A model generated the notes under the pieces. That model saw only the letters and a list, made by a program, of their open reading frames with translations, did no database searches and was not told where the DNA came from. From Thermoactinospora rubra (lineage in GTDB: Bacteria; Actinomycetota; Actinomycetes; Streptosporangiales; Streptosporangiaceae): a DNA stretch of 64,000 nt. A program made the translations under genes and the position numbers. The stretch lies in contig NZ_MSZZ01000050.1 in NCBI RefSeq assembly GCF_002093975.1, positions 22,871-86,870 on the forward strand. The letters are read 5' to 3'. Positions 1 through 7,847 of the stretch are shown here, one piece after another; position 1 is the first letter of the stretch, and each line of letters begins with the position of its first letter.

Positions 1-502
1 CCCCGATCGCGAGCACGCGGGCGCCGAAGGGGGTCGGCAACGCCCCCGAGTCCCGGATCATGGGCAGGATGGTGCCCAGGGCCGTGGTCGTAAGGGCCAG
101 CCCGATGACCTGGGCGGTGACGGTCAGCCCGCCGCCGAGCAGCGTCCCCAGCAGGATCCCGAGCACCACGGACGCGAACCAGCCGAGGATGGCGGACTTC
201 AGCGGCGCGCCGCGGATCTGCCGGAAGTCGATCTCGTATCCGGCCATGAACAGCAGGACGGCCAGGCCGAACTGGGAGATGGCGTCGACGACCTCGTCCA
301 CGCGCACCCAGCCGAGCAGGGCGGGACCGATCACCACGCCGAGCAGGATCTCCAGCACCACGCTCGGCACCCGGATCACCGGCGTCAGGCGGTCGGCGGC
401 GATCGGCGCCGGCGCCGCCGCGAGCACGATCGCCGGCACGCCGGTCAACCCCTCCACGGCCGCCTGTCCCGTCTCGCGAGGGTCATCCGGCCGAGGGGTC
501 AC
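1..502 (-). CDS. Cation:proton antiporter (CPA2/Kef type), N-terminal part
   Basis: An integral membrane sodium or potassium/proton exchanger of the CPA2 (KefB-like) class; only the first 167 codons are inside the window and the C-terminus lies beyond base 1. The visible part has alternating hydrophobic helices with the family-typical stretches LEILLGVVIGPALLGW and FGLAVLLFMAGYEIDF. I chose the GTG at 500-502 because it overlaps the TGA of the upstream DUF7144 gene as GTGA, indicating translational coupling, and no ATG in this frame lies nearby. Substrate ion cannot be told from this fragment. The first bases of this gene are part of a 41-bp sequence found again, inverted, at 46811-46851. Confidence 0.85.
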   Translation of the reverse strand, partial: MTPRPDDPRETGQAAVEGLTGVPAIVLAAAPAPIAADRLTPVIRVPSVVLEILLGVVIGPALLGWVRVDEVVDAISQFGLAVLLFMAGYEIDFRQIRGAPLKSAILGWFASVVLGILLGTLLGGGLTVTAQVIGLALTTTALGTILPMIRDSGALPTPFGARVLAIG

Positions 503-906
503 ATGCCGGGCTGGAGCGACCGCGCCTCACGCCCGTGCACGATCATGGCGTAGAGCACCAGCGCGTCGATGGCGATCACCAGAAGCGACCACCAGGGATA
601 GACCGAGATCGACCACATCTGCGCGATGGCGTTGAGCGCCACCAGCACGATGCCGACCATGCGGGCCCAGGTCTTGCCCACGGTCAGGGCGCCGCCCACG
701 ACGATCAGGACGACGCCGACGATCAGGTGGACCCATCCCCAGCCGGTGACGTCGAACATCAGGACCTGACCGGCGACGCGGACGAAGAACTCGTCGTTGA
801 AGATGGCCGTCAGGCCGTAGATGACGTTGAAGACGCCGTTGACGATCATCATCATGCCGGCGAACCAGATCCAGCCGACCCATGCGGTGACTCGTTCTTC
901 CACCAT
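499..906 (-). CDS. DUF7144-type four-helix membrane protein
   Basis: A 135-residue polytopic membrane protein with four predicted helices and the conserved VTGWGWVHL and GKTWARMVGI segments seen in actinobacterial DUF7144 proteins. Function is unknown. It is the promoter-proximal gene of a two-gene unit with the antiporter (4-base GTGA overlap), so a role beside ion homeostasis or envelope stress is a guess from context. A paralogue with the same GKTWAR motif sits at 48615-49031. The 260 bases upstream to 1171 hold its presumed promoter, notably AT-rich around 925-1005, and no other gene that I can see. Confidence 0.85.
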   Translation of the reverse strand: MVEERVTAWVGWIWFAGMMMIVNGVFNVIYGLTAIFNDEFFVRVAGQVLMFDVTGWGWVHLIVGVVLIVVGGALTVGKTWARMVGIVLVALNAIAQMWSISVYPWWSLLVIAIDALVLYAMIVHGREARSLQPGM

Positions 907-1171
907 ATCCGCCCCCGGTGTGATAGGTGATTTTGAACTAATTCCCGCGCCTTTAACGATATCTTCCCAGAAAACGGAAAAGACGTCTCAAATAGGAGTC
1001 TTCACCAATCCTTGACCCCCTTCGTGGAGCGGGGAGGAGCGCTGAGAGGGATGCTTCACATCAGGGCTTTTCGCTGGCAACGCCGTACAGCAGGGCAAAA
1101 GACCACACGGGCGGCGAATCCATGAGCCACCTGGATGCCATCGCGTACCCGGAGACAAGGAGGCCCAGGCC

Positions 1172-1726
1172 ATGCCCGCGACGACCGCCGTGGGAGGTGA
1201 GCGGGAGATCGGCGGCGCCTGGGGCAGGGTGCGGCGGGCCGCGCCGCTCGTGGTCTCCACGTGGGCGAGGCTGGTCGTCGCGCTGCTGGCCGCGATGGCG
1301 TTGCTCCACCTCGCCGAGCAGGACGCGCGGGCGGCGCTGGCGGAGCGGTTCCAGCCGGGCCAGCGGGAGGTGGAGGCGCTGGTGACGCTGGCCCTGCTCC
1401 AGGCGCGCCGCGGCCACCCGGACGCTGCGGACTGGCTCCCCGCCGGCCTCACCGGCAGGCAGGTCGAGGTGCTCGAGCTGCTGAGCGAGGGGCTCAGCGA
1501 CGCCGAGATCGCCGCGCGCCGGCTCGGGGTCGGCGCGGCGAAACCTGGGAGCCGAACGGCGAAAGGTAGGGATCCGCTCCCGATTCCCCCGTTCCGGAGG
1601 CGTCCTAGCGTTATGGGAGTCCTTCGGCCCGTGCGAGATGCTCGTCGTCTCCGGCAGCCGCTGACCGTCGACACCCCATCGACTGCAAGGAGACACCCAT
1701 GGCAGGCAAGGCTGTCATCAGCTTGA
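1172..1726 (+). pseudogene. Truncated LuxR-type HTH regulator remnant
   Basis: The reading frame carries the first half of a LuxR/GerE helix-turn-helix (LTGRQVEVLELLSEGL then SDAEIAARR, about residues 104-130), then departs from the family exactly where the recognition helix (usually SpkTVenHv) should be. The first 100 residues resemble the alpha-helical C-terminal part of large ATP-binding LuxR regulators. An AAGGAGG Shine-Dalgarno 8 bases before the ATG at 1172 suggests it may still be translated. The tail runs into the start of the next gene at 1699. I regard it as a decayed regulator, probably cut by a deletion; a short functional protein cannot be excluded. Confidence 0.45.
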
Positions 1727-2063
1727 CCACCGGGCTTGAGGACCCCGAACGGGTCACGGTGGCGTTCCTGGTCGCGGTCGGCGCGGCCGAGCAGGGCCGC
1801 CCGACGCTGATGTTCCTCACCAAGGAGGCGACCCGGCTGACGCTGGAGGGCGTCGCGACCGGCGTCGCGTGCGACGGCTGCCCGCCGCTGGCCGACCCGC
1901 TGGCGCGCTACCGCAAGGCGGGCGGAACGTTCCTGGTCTGCCCATCTGCTTCGACTCCCGCAAGCTCGACAGGAGCCTGCTGATCGAGGGAGCGGAGCTG
2001 GGCGGCACGATCCCGATGTGGCAGTGGATCGGCGACGAGGGCGCCACCACCTTCAGCTACTAG
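1699..2063 (+). pseudogene. DsrE-family protein, single-base frameshift
   Basis: Encodes a DsrE/DsrF-like small protein (sulfur-relay and redox-related family) of about 121 residues if the frame is repaired. The ATG at 1699 has an AAGGAG ribosome site. Frame one gives MAGKAVISLTTGLEDPERV through GGTFLVCP and then nonsense ending at 1983. From the next base the second frame continues with CFDSRKLD, LIEGAELGG and MWQWIGDEGATTF to a TAG at 2061-2063, which is the normal family ending with the conserved CxxC-like cysteines. One C missing from the run at 1941-1943 restores CPICFDSR. Either a recent pseudogene or a sequencing error in a homopolymer. Confidence 0.75.
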
Positions 2064-2132
2064 ACGGGGTGGCGAAGCCCGCCCGCTCGACCCCGCGACG
2101 CCGTACGGGAAGATCCACGGCGATCCCCGTGC

Positions 2133-2912
2133 CTAGTGGGGGCCCGCGGCCTCCGTGCCGCACGGGCCGCCGCCTGCCGCCGGCGCCAGGTGGATGCGCT
2201 CGCCCGACATCGTGAGCGTCGGGTAGTACTCGGCGATCCGCTCCGCCGAGCGGCCGGCGTAGTGGCAGATGAAGCTGCGCCTGAAGCGGTCCGTCGTGGT
2301 GTTCGGCTCCGAGCCGTGCACCAGGCTGCCGTTGAAGAACAGCACGTCGCCGGGGTCCATGTCGACCGGGACCTTCTCCAGGCCGGGCGGCGGCGGGACG
2401 TACTCGCGGGTGAAGGACACCTCGGGATCGGCGTCCTCCGGGCAGAACACGTCCATCAGGTGCGTGCCGGGCACGACCTCCAGGCCGCCGTTCGCCCGGT
2501 CCACCCGGTCGAGCGCCACCCACGCGGCCACGCACGTGCCCGGCTCGACCCGCAGGTAGAAGTTGTCCTGGTGCAGCGCCTGGCCCCTGGCGCCCGGCGG
2601 CTTGAAGTAGAACATGCTCTGGGCTGCTATCGGCTCCTCGCCGAGGAGCTCGCGCAGGATCGCGGCGATGCGAGTGTCGAGCAGGTACCGCAGGGCGAGG
2701 TCGCTCACCTCGTGGGGATGCATGATGCGCGGGTAGTCGCGCAGGACGTCGTACGGCTTGCCCGGCTCCTGCGGCATCGGCGCGAAGTGGCCGGGGATTG
2801 GGCCTCCGGCGTGCATCGCCATGAACTCGTCACGCAGCTCGGCCACCTCTTCGGGGGCGAGAAGGCCGGGCACCAGCAGGTACCCCTGGTCGTGGAAGTC
2901 GTCGAGCCTCAT
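2133..2912 (-). CDS. Phytanoyl-CoA dioxygenase (PhyH) family protein
   Basis: A 259-residue Fe(II)/2-oxoglutarate-dependent oxygenase of the PhyH family, expected to hydroxylate a small molecule in the cytoplasm. The iron triad is visible as H114-x-D116 (HQDNFY) and H199 (LVHGSEPN), and R211/R212 can bind the 2-oxoglutarate carboxylate. MRLDDFHDQGYLLVPGLL is the usual family N-terminus, so I start at 2912; the long upstream extension of the frame is antisense to the AraC gene. It is divergent from that AraC gene with only 35 bases between starts, so the two probably share a control region. Substrate is unknown; secondary-metabolite tailoring and osmolyte hydroxylation are both possible. Confidence 0.88.
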   Translation of the reverse strand: MRLDDFHDQGYLLVPGLLAPEEVAELRDEFMAMHAGGPIPGHFAPMPQEPGKPYDVLRDYPRIMHPHEVSDLALRYLLDTRIAAILRELLGEEPIAAQSMFYFKPPGARGQALHQDNFYLRVEPGTCVAAWVALDRVDRANGGLEVVPGTHLMDVFCPEDADPEVSFTREYVPPPPGLEKVPVDMDPGDVLFFNGSLVHGSEPNTTTDRFRRSFICHYAGRSAERIAEYYPTLTMSGERIHLAPAAGGGPCGTEAAGPH

Positions 2913-2947
2913 GCCCTCCACGCTAGGGAGCGGGATCGGGTAACGGT

Positions 2948-3868
2948 ATGCCTGTGATTGCTGAGGACATGTCCGTTCCTGCTGCCGAGCTGATGATCGT
3001 GGGCCACTACGACAAGCCCGCGGGGTACGGCACGCGCCGGCCCGCCGGGTCGCCCAGCTGGCTGCTGATGTGGACGCAGGCGGGTGCGGGGCTGGTGGCG
3101 CAGGGCGGGGCGTCCGCCGAGGTGGGTGCCGGGGACCTGGTGGTGCTGGGACCGGGGGTGGCGCAGCGCTACCGGGTGGCGCCGGGGGCGGCGCGGTGGC
3201 GGTTCTGGTGGGTGCACTTCCAGCCGCGCCCGTCGTGGGCGGCGTGGCTGGGGCCGTACGCGAAGGGCGGGGGCTGCCACCTCGTCCCCGGGGTGCCCGA
3301 GGGGCTGCACGAGCGGATCGACCTGGCGTTCGGGCGGGCGCTGCGGGACGCCCACTGGGTGCCGCCGGCCGTTCCCGCCGCGGGCCGTGACCCGGCGACG
3401 CCCGCGGTCGTCGTGGGCGGGCCCGCGCGGGAGCTGGTGCTGGGTGCCGTCGAGGAGGCATTGGTGCTGGCCACCGCCGCGGCGCGGCCCGCGGGGACGC
3501 GGCAGCCCGGCGAAGGGGACGAGCGCGTTCGGCGCGTCCTGGCGATCATCGCCGCCGAGCCCGGCGCGCCGCACTCGGTGGCCTCGCTCGCCCGCGCGGT
3601 CGCGCTCTCGCCCTCCCGGCTCGCGCACCTGTTCACGGCCGAGACGGGCCGCACCCCGATGCAGGCGGTACGGCAGGCCCGGATCCGCCACGCGGCCGGG
3701 CTGCTGGAGGTGACCGACCTGGACGTGGGCCAGGTGGCGGCGGCGTCGGGCTTCGTCAGCCCGTTCCACTTCAGCCGGGCCTTCAAGCGGGAGTACGGCC
3801 TGCCGCCCCGCGACTACCGCGCCCGCCTCCGCCCTGATCCGGCGCGGAGAGGCCGGCAAGCGGGATGA
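2948..3868 (+). CDS. AraC-family transcriptional regulator
   Basis: A 306-residue regulator with an N-terminal cupin-like sensing domain (about residues 15-105) and a C-terminal pair of AraC helix-turn-helices (about 205-300); VASLARAVALSPSRLAHLF is the first helix set and VAAASGFVSPFHFSRAFKR the second, ending in the usual GLPPRDYRARL. The architecture matches sugar- or small-molecule-sensing AraC proteins. Start could be 2948 or the ATG at 2969. It is divergent from the PhyH gene, its likely target. The TGA lies inside the first copy of a direct repeat noted at 3862-3986. Confidence 0.88.
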   Translation: MPVIAEDMSVPAAELMIVGHYDKPAGYGTRRPAGSPSWLLMWTQAGAGLVAQGGASAEVGAGDLVVLGPGVAQRYRVAPGAARWRFWWVHFQPRPSWAAWLGPYAKGGGCHLVPGVPEGLHERIDLAFGRALRDAHWVPPAVPAAGRDPATPAVVVGGPARELVLGAVEEALVLATAAARPAGTRQPGEGDERVRRVLAIIAAEPGAPHSVASLARAVALSPSRLAHLFTAETGRTPMQAVRQARIRHAAGLLEVTDLDVGQVAAASGFVSPFHFSRAFKREYGLPPRDYRARLRPDPARRGRQAG

Positions 3869-3986
3869 AAGGGATCGGCAAGCGAGAGCGGTGGTCTGGC
3901 GACTTGAGTTTCCGATTCCTCGGCGCGGTCGGGGATCCGGGCGTTCGTGAGGATCACGACAACTGGGATGAAAGGGATAAGCAACC
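3862..3986. repeat. Imperfect 22-bp direct repeat pair
   Basis: GGGATGAAAGGGAT followed by two variable bases and GCAA occurs at 3862-3883 and at 3965-3986, 19 of 22 bases matching. The first copy covers the AraC stop codon and the second lies 59 bases before the start of the secreted-protein gene. They could be duplicated regulatory elements or a small duplication scar; I see no further copy in the window. Confidence 0.5.
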
Positions 3987-4044
3987 AGGTCTGACTAGAA
4001 AGTTCACAGAAGTCCGATAAACAAGACAAACGGAGCTTAACCCG

Positions 4045-4392
4045 ATGATGATCCTCAAGACCGCTCTCGTCACCGGCGCCATGGCCGCTTCCGCTCTCGC
4101 CCTTCCGCTGGCGGCGTCGGCCCAGGCGGCCACTTCCACGGCCCCGGTCGCCGCCCACCAGGGCAGCGCGAGCATCACCGCTGAGGTCGGCACGACGACC
4201 GCGAGCTACGCCAAGCCGAAGCCGAACTACAAGCAGAAGCAGTACAACAAGGGCTACCACGCGGGATACACGGACGGCAGATCCGACTGCAAGAACAAGA
4301 AGCCCTATGACCTCAACGGGTCCGGGTGGGGCCCGTACCTGCGTGGGTTCATCGACGGGTACAACGCGGGATTCCATAGCTGCAAGGCGTAG
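4045..4392 (+). CDS. Small secreted protein with GY-repeat, unknown function
   Basis: A 115-residue protein with a classical signal peptide (MMILKTALVTGAMAASALAL, then a PLAASAQA-type cleavage site near residue 28) and a basic, Lys/Tyr-rich mature part. The mature part contains two related units, GYHAGYTDGRSDC and GFIDGYNAGFHSC, each ending in cysteine, so one disulfide is likely. I do not recognise a named family. It stands alone between an AraC gene and a convergent HD-GYP gene and is followed immediately by a strong stem-loop, so it is monocistronic. Two start methionines are adjacent; the first is used here. Confidence 0.72.
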   Translation: MMILKTALVTGAMAASALALPLAASAQAATSTAPVAAHQGSASITAEVGTTTASYAKPKPNYKQKQYNKGYHAGYTDGRSDCKNKKPYDLNGSGWGPYLRGFIDGYNAGFHSCKA

Positions 4393-4400
4393 GCGAAACC

Positions 4401-4443
4401 GGAAACGATCGGCTCCCGGCCGCATGGGGAGCCGATCGTTTCC
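4401..4443. terminator. Perfect 17-bp stem-loop terminator
   Basis: GGAAACGATCGGCTCCC at 4401-4417 pairs perfectly with 4427-4443 around a 9-base loop. There is no U-tract, as is common for actinobacterial terminators. It lies 8 bases after the stop of the secreted-protein gene and about 120 bases from the end of the convergent HD-GYP gene. Confidence 0.85.
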
Positions 4444-4562
4444 GCGTTGCCTTTCCAGTTGCCTTTCCATCCGCGGGTTCCGAGCCTCGGGTGACGGAGT
4501 CCGCCTGCCTGTGCGGAGCGGTTCAAGGACCGGGGTGAGCGGAACCCGCCGGCCACGGCCGG

Positions 4563-5789
4563 CTATCTCATCTCCATCGCACGCACGAACGCCGCCACCA
4601 TCCGAGGATCGAAGTGCGTGCCGGCAAGGGCCTGGAGTTCCGCGAGCGCCTTCTCCCGCGGCCAGGGCCGGTGGTAGGGCCGTTCCGTGGTCACGGCGTC
4701 GAAGAAGTCGGCCACGGCGATGATGCGGGCGAACTCGGGGATCTCCTCGCCCGCCAGCCCGAGCGGATAGCCGCTGCCGTCCACGCGCTCGTGGTGGTGC
4801 ATGACGCCGCCGACCGCCTCGCGCAGGAAGGCGATGTCCTTGATGAGCTGACTGCCGTACCAGGGATGCAGCTGGAGGGCGGCCCACTCCTCCTCGGTGG
4901 GCTTGCCCGGCTTCTGCAGGATGGCCGTCGGCACGGCCGTCTTGCCCACGTCGTGCACCAGGCCCGCGTAGCGCAGGGCCTCGATGCGGCGCGGCTCCAG
5001 CCCCAGCTGCTCGGCGATCAGCACCGCGCCCTCGCCGACGCGCAGGCAGTGGCCGCGGGTGTAGGGGTCCTTGGTCTCCACCGCCTGGCAGATGGCCGCG
5101 ATGGCCGCCTCACAGGCTTTGGCCTCGGCGTACGGCACGGCCAGCGCCCAGCGGGCCGTGATCAGGGGAACCAGCACCAGCAGCGCGGCATACGGTCCCA
5201 GGCTGGGCCACAGGCCGACCAGCACCAGCCCGAAAGCGCCGTTGCCGAGCGTGGGCAGGGCCAGGTGCCGCAGCTCGCGCCGGAGCTGCCGCGTCGTCGC
5301 CTGGCGGCTCAGCAGCAGCATGCCGGCAACCAGCACCAGGTTGACCACCACGTACGCCACCAGCGCCGCGCCGAAGGCCAGGTACGTGCGCTCGGTCAGG
5401 GTCCCCGCCCATCCCGGGTCCAGCCCGGCGAACACCACCGCGGCCACGAAGCCGGACAGGGCGAACTGCGCGCCGTTGAAGGCGCGCTTGACAGCGGGCA
5501 GGTCCGGCTGGAGGGACGCCACGGCCGTGAGCCCGATGAGCGCCGCCGCCCCGGGCCCGAGCAACACCGCCGAGGCCACGCCGACGGCGTAGCTCATGGA
5601 GGCACGAGCGTGGTGCACGGTCAGCCGGACGGGGCTGACCTCGCAGTAGTGGAACAGCAACGCCAGGACCAGCACGTAGCCCCACGCGAACGTGGTGGAG
5701 CCGACGGCGAGGGTGAACCCGGCAACGCCCAAGGCGGCTGTGACCACGACGGTCAGATACAGCCGGGCGGCAACGGGAAGGCCAGCCAC
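4563..5789 (-). CDS. Membrane-anchored HD-GYP domain phosphohydrolase
   Basis: A 408-residue protein with six to seven hydrophobic segments up to about residue 215 and a cytoplasmic HD-GYP domain. Domain signatures are H247 in TRGHCLRVG, the HD pair H279-D280 in LVHDVGKTAVP, the triple histidine 331-333 and GYP at 340-342. HD-GYP proteins hydrolyse cyclic di-GMP or related cyclic dinucleotides, and the metal ligands are all present, so activity is likely. The N-terminal membrane unit probably senses an external or membrane signal, but I cannot name it. No GGDEF partner is in the window. Confidence 0.85.
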   Translation of the reverse strand: MAGLPVAARLYLTVVVTAALGVAGFTLAVGSTTFAWGYVLVLALLFHYCEVSPVRLTVHHARASMSYAVGVASAVLLGPGAAALIGLTAVASLQPDLPAVKRAFNGAQFALSGFVAAVVFAGLDPGWAGTLTERTYLAFGAALVAYVVVNLVLVAGMLLLSRQATTRQLRRELRHLALPTLGNGAFGLVLVGLWPSLGPYAALLVLVPLITARWALAVPYAEAKACEAAIAAICQAVETKDPYTRGHCLRVGEGAVLIAEQLGLEPRRIEALRYAGLVHDVGKTAVPTAILQKPGKPTEEEWAALQLHPWYGSQLIKDIAFLREAVGGVMHHHERVDGSGYPLGLAGEEIPEFARIIAVADFFDAVTTERPYHRPWPREKALAELQALAGTHFDPRMVAAFVRAMEMR

Positions 5790-5962
5790 GCATGCTCCCG
5801 AGACGGCGAAGGAGAGACGGCACCGGCTCGACGATCGCGAGTCGATGGTGACTGCTTACCAGCCGGCGGAGCATGATCGGGCGAGGTTGGTCACGCAGGT
5901 GGCCGGTTCCCGCAGAGAGTTCCGGATGAGCGTGACCGAGCAGGATCTTCGCCGTACCGGCC

Positions 5963-7174
5963 TCACGCCTCCACGGCGCGGCGTGGCCTGCGAGCGCCGG
6001 AGACGAAAGCGCCGATGCGGCTCAGGGCGGTGCCCGCCTCGGGCAGGAACGACCAGAAGTGGTGGAAGACGTGGGCGTCGACCGGATACAGGTCGAGCCC
6101 GACGTCCACCCCGTGCTCGCGGGCTCGCTCGGTGAACCGGCGCGCCTCGGGGGCCAGGGGGTCGCCGGTCCCCACCTGCACCAGGATCGGCGGATAGCCG
6201 GACAGGTCCGCGGCGAACGGGTCGACGAGCGGGTCGTCCGAGGGGTGTCCGGCCAGGTAGTGCCCGGCGTACTCCAGGCTGAGCGTGAGCATCGCAGACG
6301 GGCCGGTTTCGGCGAGGTGGCGGCAGCTCAGGTCCAGCCAGGAGCTCAGGAGGACGACCCGCCCGGGAAGGGGCAGGCCGCGCTGCCGGAGCGCGGCCAG
6401 CAGCGACATGGCCAGCCCGCCGCCGGAGGAGTCCCCCGACACGGTGAGCGTGGCGGGGTCGGCGGTCCTGCCCAGCAGCCACTGGTAGGCCCGCACCGCG
6501 TCGTCGACCGCCGCCGGGAACGGGTGCTCCGGGGCGAGGCGGTACTCGGGCAGCAGGGCCGCCGCGCCGGTGGCCACGCACAACGCCCCGGCCAAGGAGC
6601 GGTAGCCGTACGCGGAGCCCAGCACGTAGCCGCCGCCGTGCAGGTGGAGCAGGGTGACGGGCCGGTCAGGCCCGGGGGTCAGCACGAGCGACGGCACGCC
6701 GCCCGCGTTGACCGAGCGGGTGTCGACCTCGGAGGGCACCGGGAACTCTGCGAGAACCGCCTCGTTCACATCGCGCAGTTCCTGCAGCTCCGCGGACCCG
6801 GCCATGGTCGTCATCGGCTCCATCAGCCGGGCGATGCGGCCGGCGACCTCGCCGCCCACGGCCCGGGTCACGGCCACGGCGTCGTCGACGTCGGCGAGGA
6901 TCCGCCGCGCCCGGTCCAGAAGCGCCTCACCGGCCGGCGTGAGCTCCACCCGGTGGGTGCTGCGGCGCAGCAGCTCGCAGCCGACCAGGCGCTCCAGCGC
7001 GCGGATCTGCCTGCTCAGCGCGGGCTGGGACAGGTAGAGACGGCCGGCGGCGCGCCCGAAGTTGAGCTCGTCGGCCACCGCGACGAATGACCGCAGGTGG
7101 CGCAGCTCGATCGCGTCGGGGGCCTGGGGGAGCGGCAGCACGGCACCGGTCGGGCTGTCCTGGTTGTCGTCCAC
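5963..7174 (-). CDS. LysR-type HTH fused to HSL-family alpha/beta hydrolase
   Basis: A 403-residue chimera. Residues 22-82 are a complete LysR winged helix (ELRHLRSFVAVADELNFGR, LSQPALSRQIRALE) followed by the usual linker helix to about 115. Where a LysR protein has its periplasmic-binding-like effector domain, this one has a hormone-sensitive-lipase-type hydrolase: oxyanion motif HGGG at 179-182, nucleophile S249 in GDSSGG, acid D338 and catalytic H368 in DAHVFHHF. All catalytic residues are present, so it may be an active esterase that also binds DNA, or may sense an ester ligand. GTG start at 7174. It is divergent from the DHFR-like gene at 7308, a possible target. Confidence 0.85.
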   Translation of the reverse strand: MDDNQDSPTGAVLPLPQAPDAIELRHLRSFVAVADELNFGRAAGRLYLSQPALSRQIRALERLVGCELLRRSTHRVELTPAGEALLDRARRILADVDDAVAVTRAVGGEVAGRIARLMEPMTTMAGSAELQELRDVNEAVLAEFPVPSEVDTRSVNAGGVPSLVLTPGPDRPVTLLHLHGGGYVLGSAYGYRSLAGALCVATGAAALLPEYRLAPEHPFPAAVDDAVRAYQWLLGRTADPATLTVSGDSSGGGLAMSLLAALRQRGLPLPGRVVLLSSWLDLSCRHLAETGPSAMLTLSLEYAGHYLAGHPSDDPLVDPFAADLSGYPPILVQVGTGDPLAPEARRFTERAREHGVDVGLDLYPVDAHVFHHFWSFLPEAGTALSRIGAFVSGARRPRRAVEA

Positions 7175-7307
7175 GTCGCCATTGTGATGGAAGGCGCAGG
7201 CAGCGCGTCATGCGTTGCGTGCACCACCGTCATGCACGTTCGGCCTTTCCCTTCGCGTCAGCCTCGCTGCCAGGCTGGCCGCACCGACCCAACCGAAGGG
7301 ACACGCC

Positions 7308-7847
7308 ATGGGCCGCCTGGTCAATTCCACCTACATCACCCTCGACGGAGTCGTCGGAGAGCCACACGAGTGGCCCTCGACCGGTGGCGACGACGGAACC
7401 GCGCTGAAGATCCAGACCGACCTGCTGTTCGCCACCGACGCCGTGCTGATGGGACGACGCACCTACGAGGTGTTCGCCGGCACCTGGCCCGGCCGCGCGG
7501 GCGACCCCTACAGCGACCGGATCAACGCGATGCCCAAGTACGTCGCCTCGACCACGCTCGCCGACCCCGCCTGGAACAACACGACGGTGCTCGCCGACCG
7601 GGTCGCCGACCGCGTCGCCGAGCTCAAGGACGGCGGCACGAATCTGGTCCAGTACGGCTTCGGCGAGCTGTCGCACACGCTGCTCCAGCACGGTCTCGTC
7701 GACGAGCTGCGCCTGTGGGTGCACCCGTTCCTGGTGGGCAAGGGGGACCCGCTGCTCCGCGACGGCTCCACCGCGGCCTTCGCCCTCGCCGACTCCACCG
7801 TCCTGACCTCCGGCATCGTCGTGCTCACCTACCAGCCTCGGCGATGA
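7308..7847 (+). CDS. Dihydrofolate-reductase-fold (RibD C-terminal) family protein
   Basis: A 179-residue cytoplasmic protein of the RibD C-terminal/DHFR-like family, expected to be an NADPH- or flavin-linked reductase of unknown substrate. Visible family features are the start STYITLDGVVGEPHEW, the DAVLMGRRTYEVFAGTWP motif and the C-terminal LRLWVHPFLVGKGDPLL. The ATG at 7308 has a GAAGGGA ribosome site; the longer frame to 7215 is not needed. The gene overlaps the following gene by ATGA at 7844. A second member of this family is at 49292-49894 with a different neighbourhood. Confidence 0.85.
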   Translation: MGRLVNSTYITLDGVVGEPHEWPSTGGDDGTALKIQTDLLFATDAVLMGRRTYEVFAGTWPGRAGDPYSDRINAMPKYVASTTLADPAWNNTTVLADRVADRVAELKDGGTNLVQYGFGELSHTLLQHGLVDELRLWVHPFLVGKGDPLLRDGSTAAFALADSTVLTSGIVVLTYQPRR

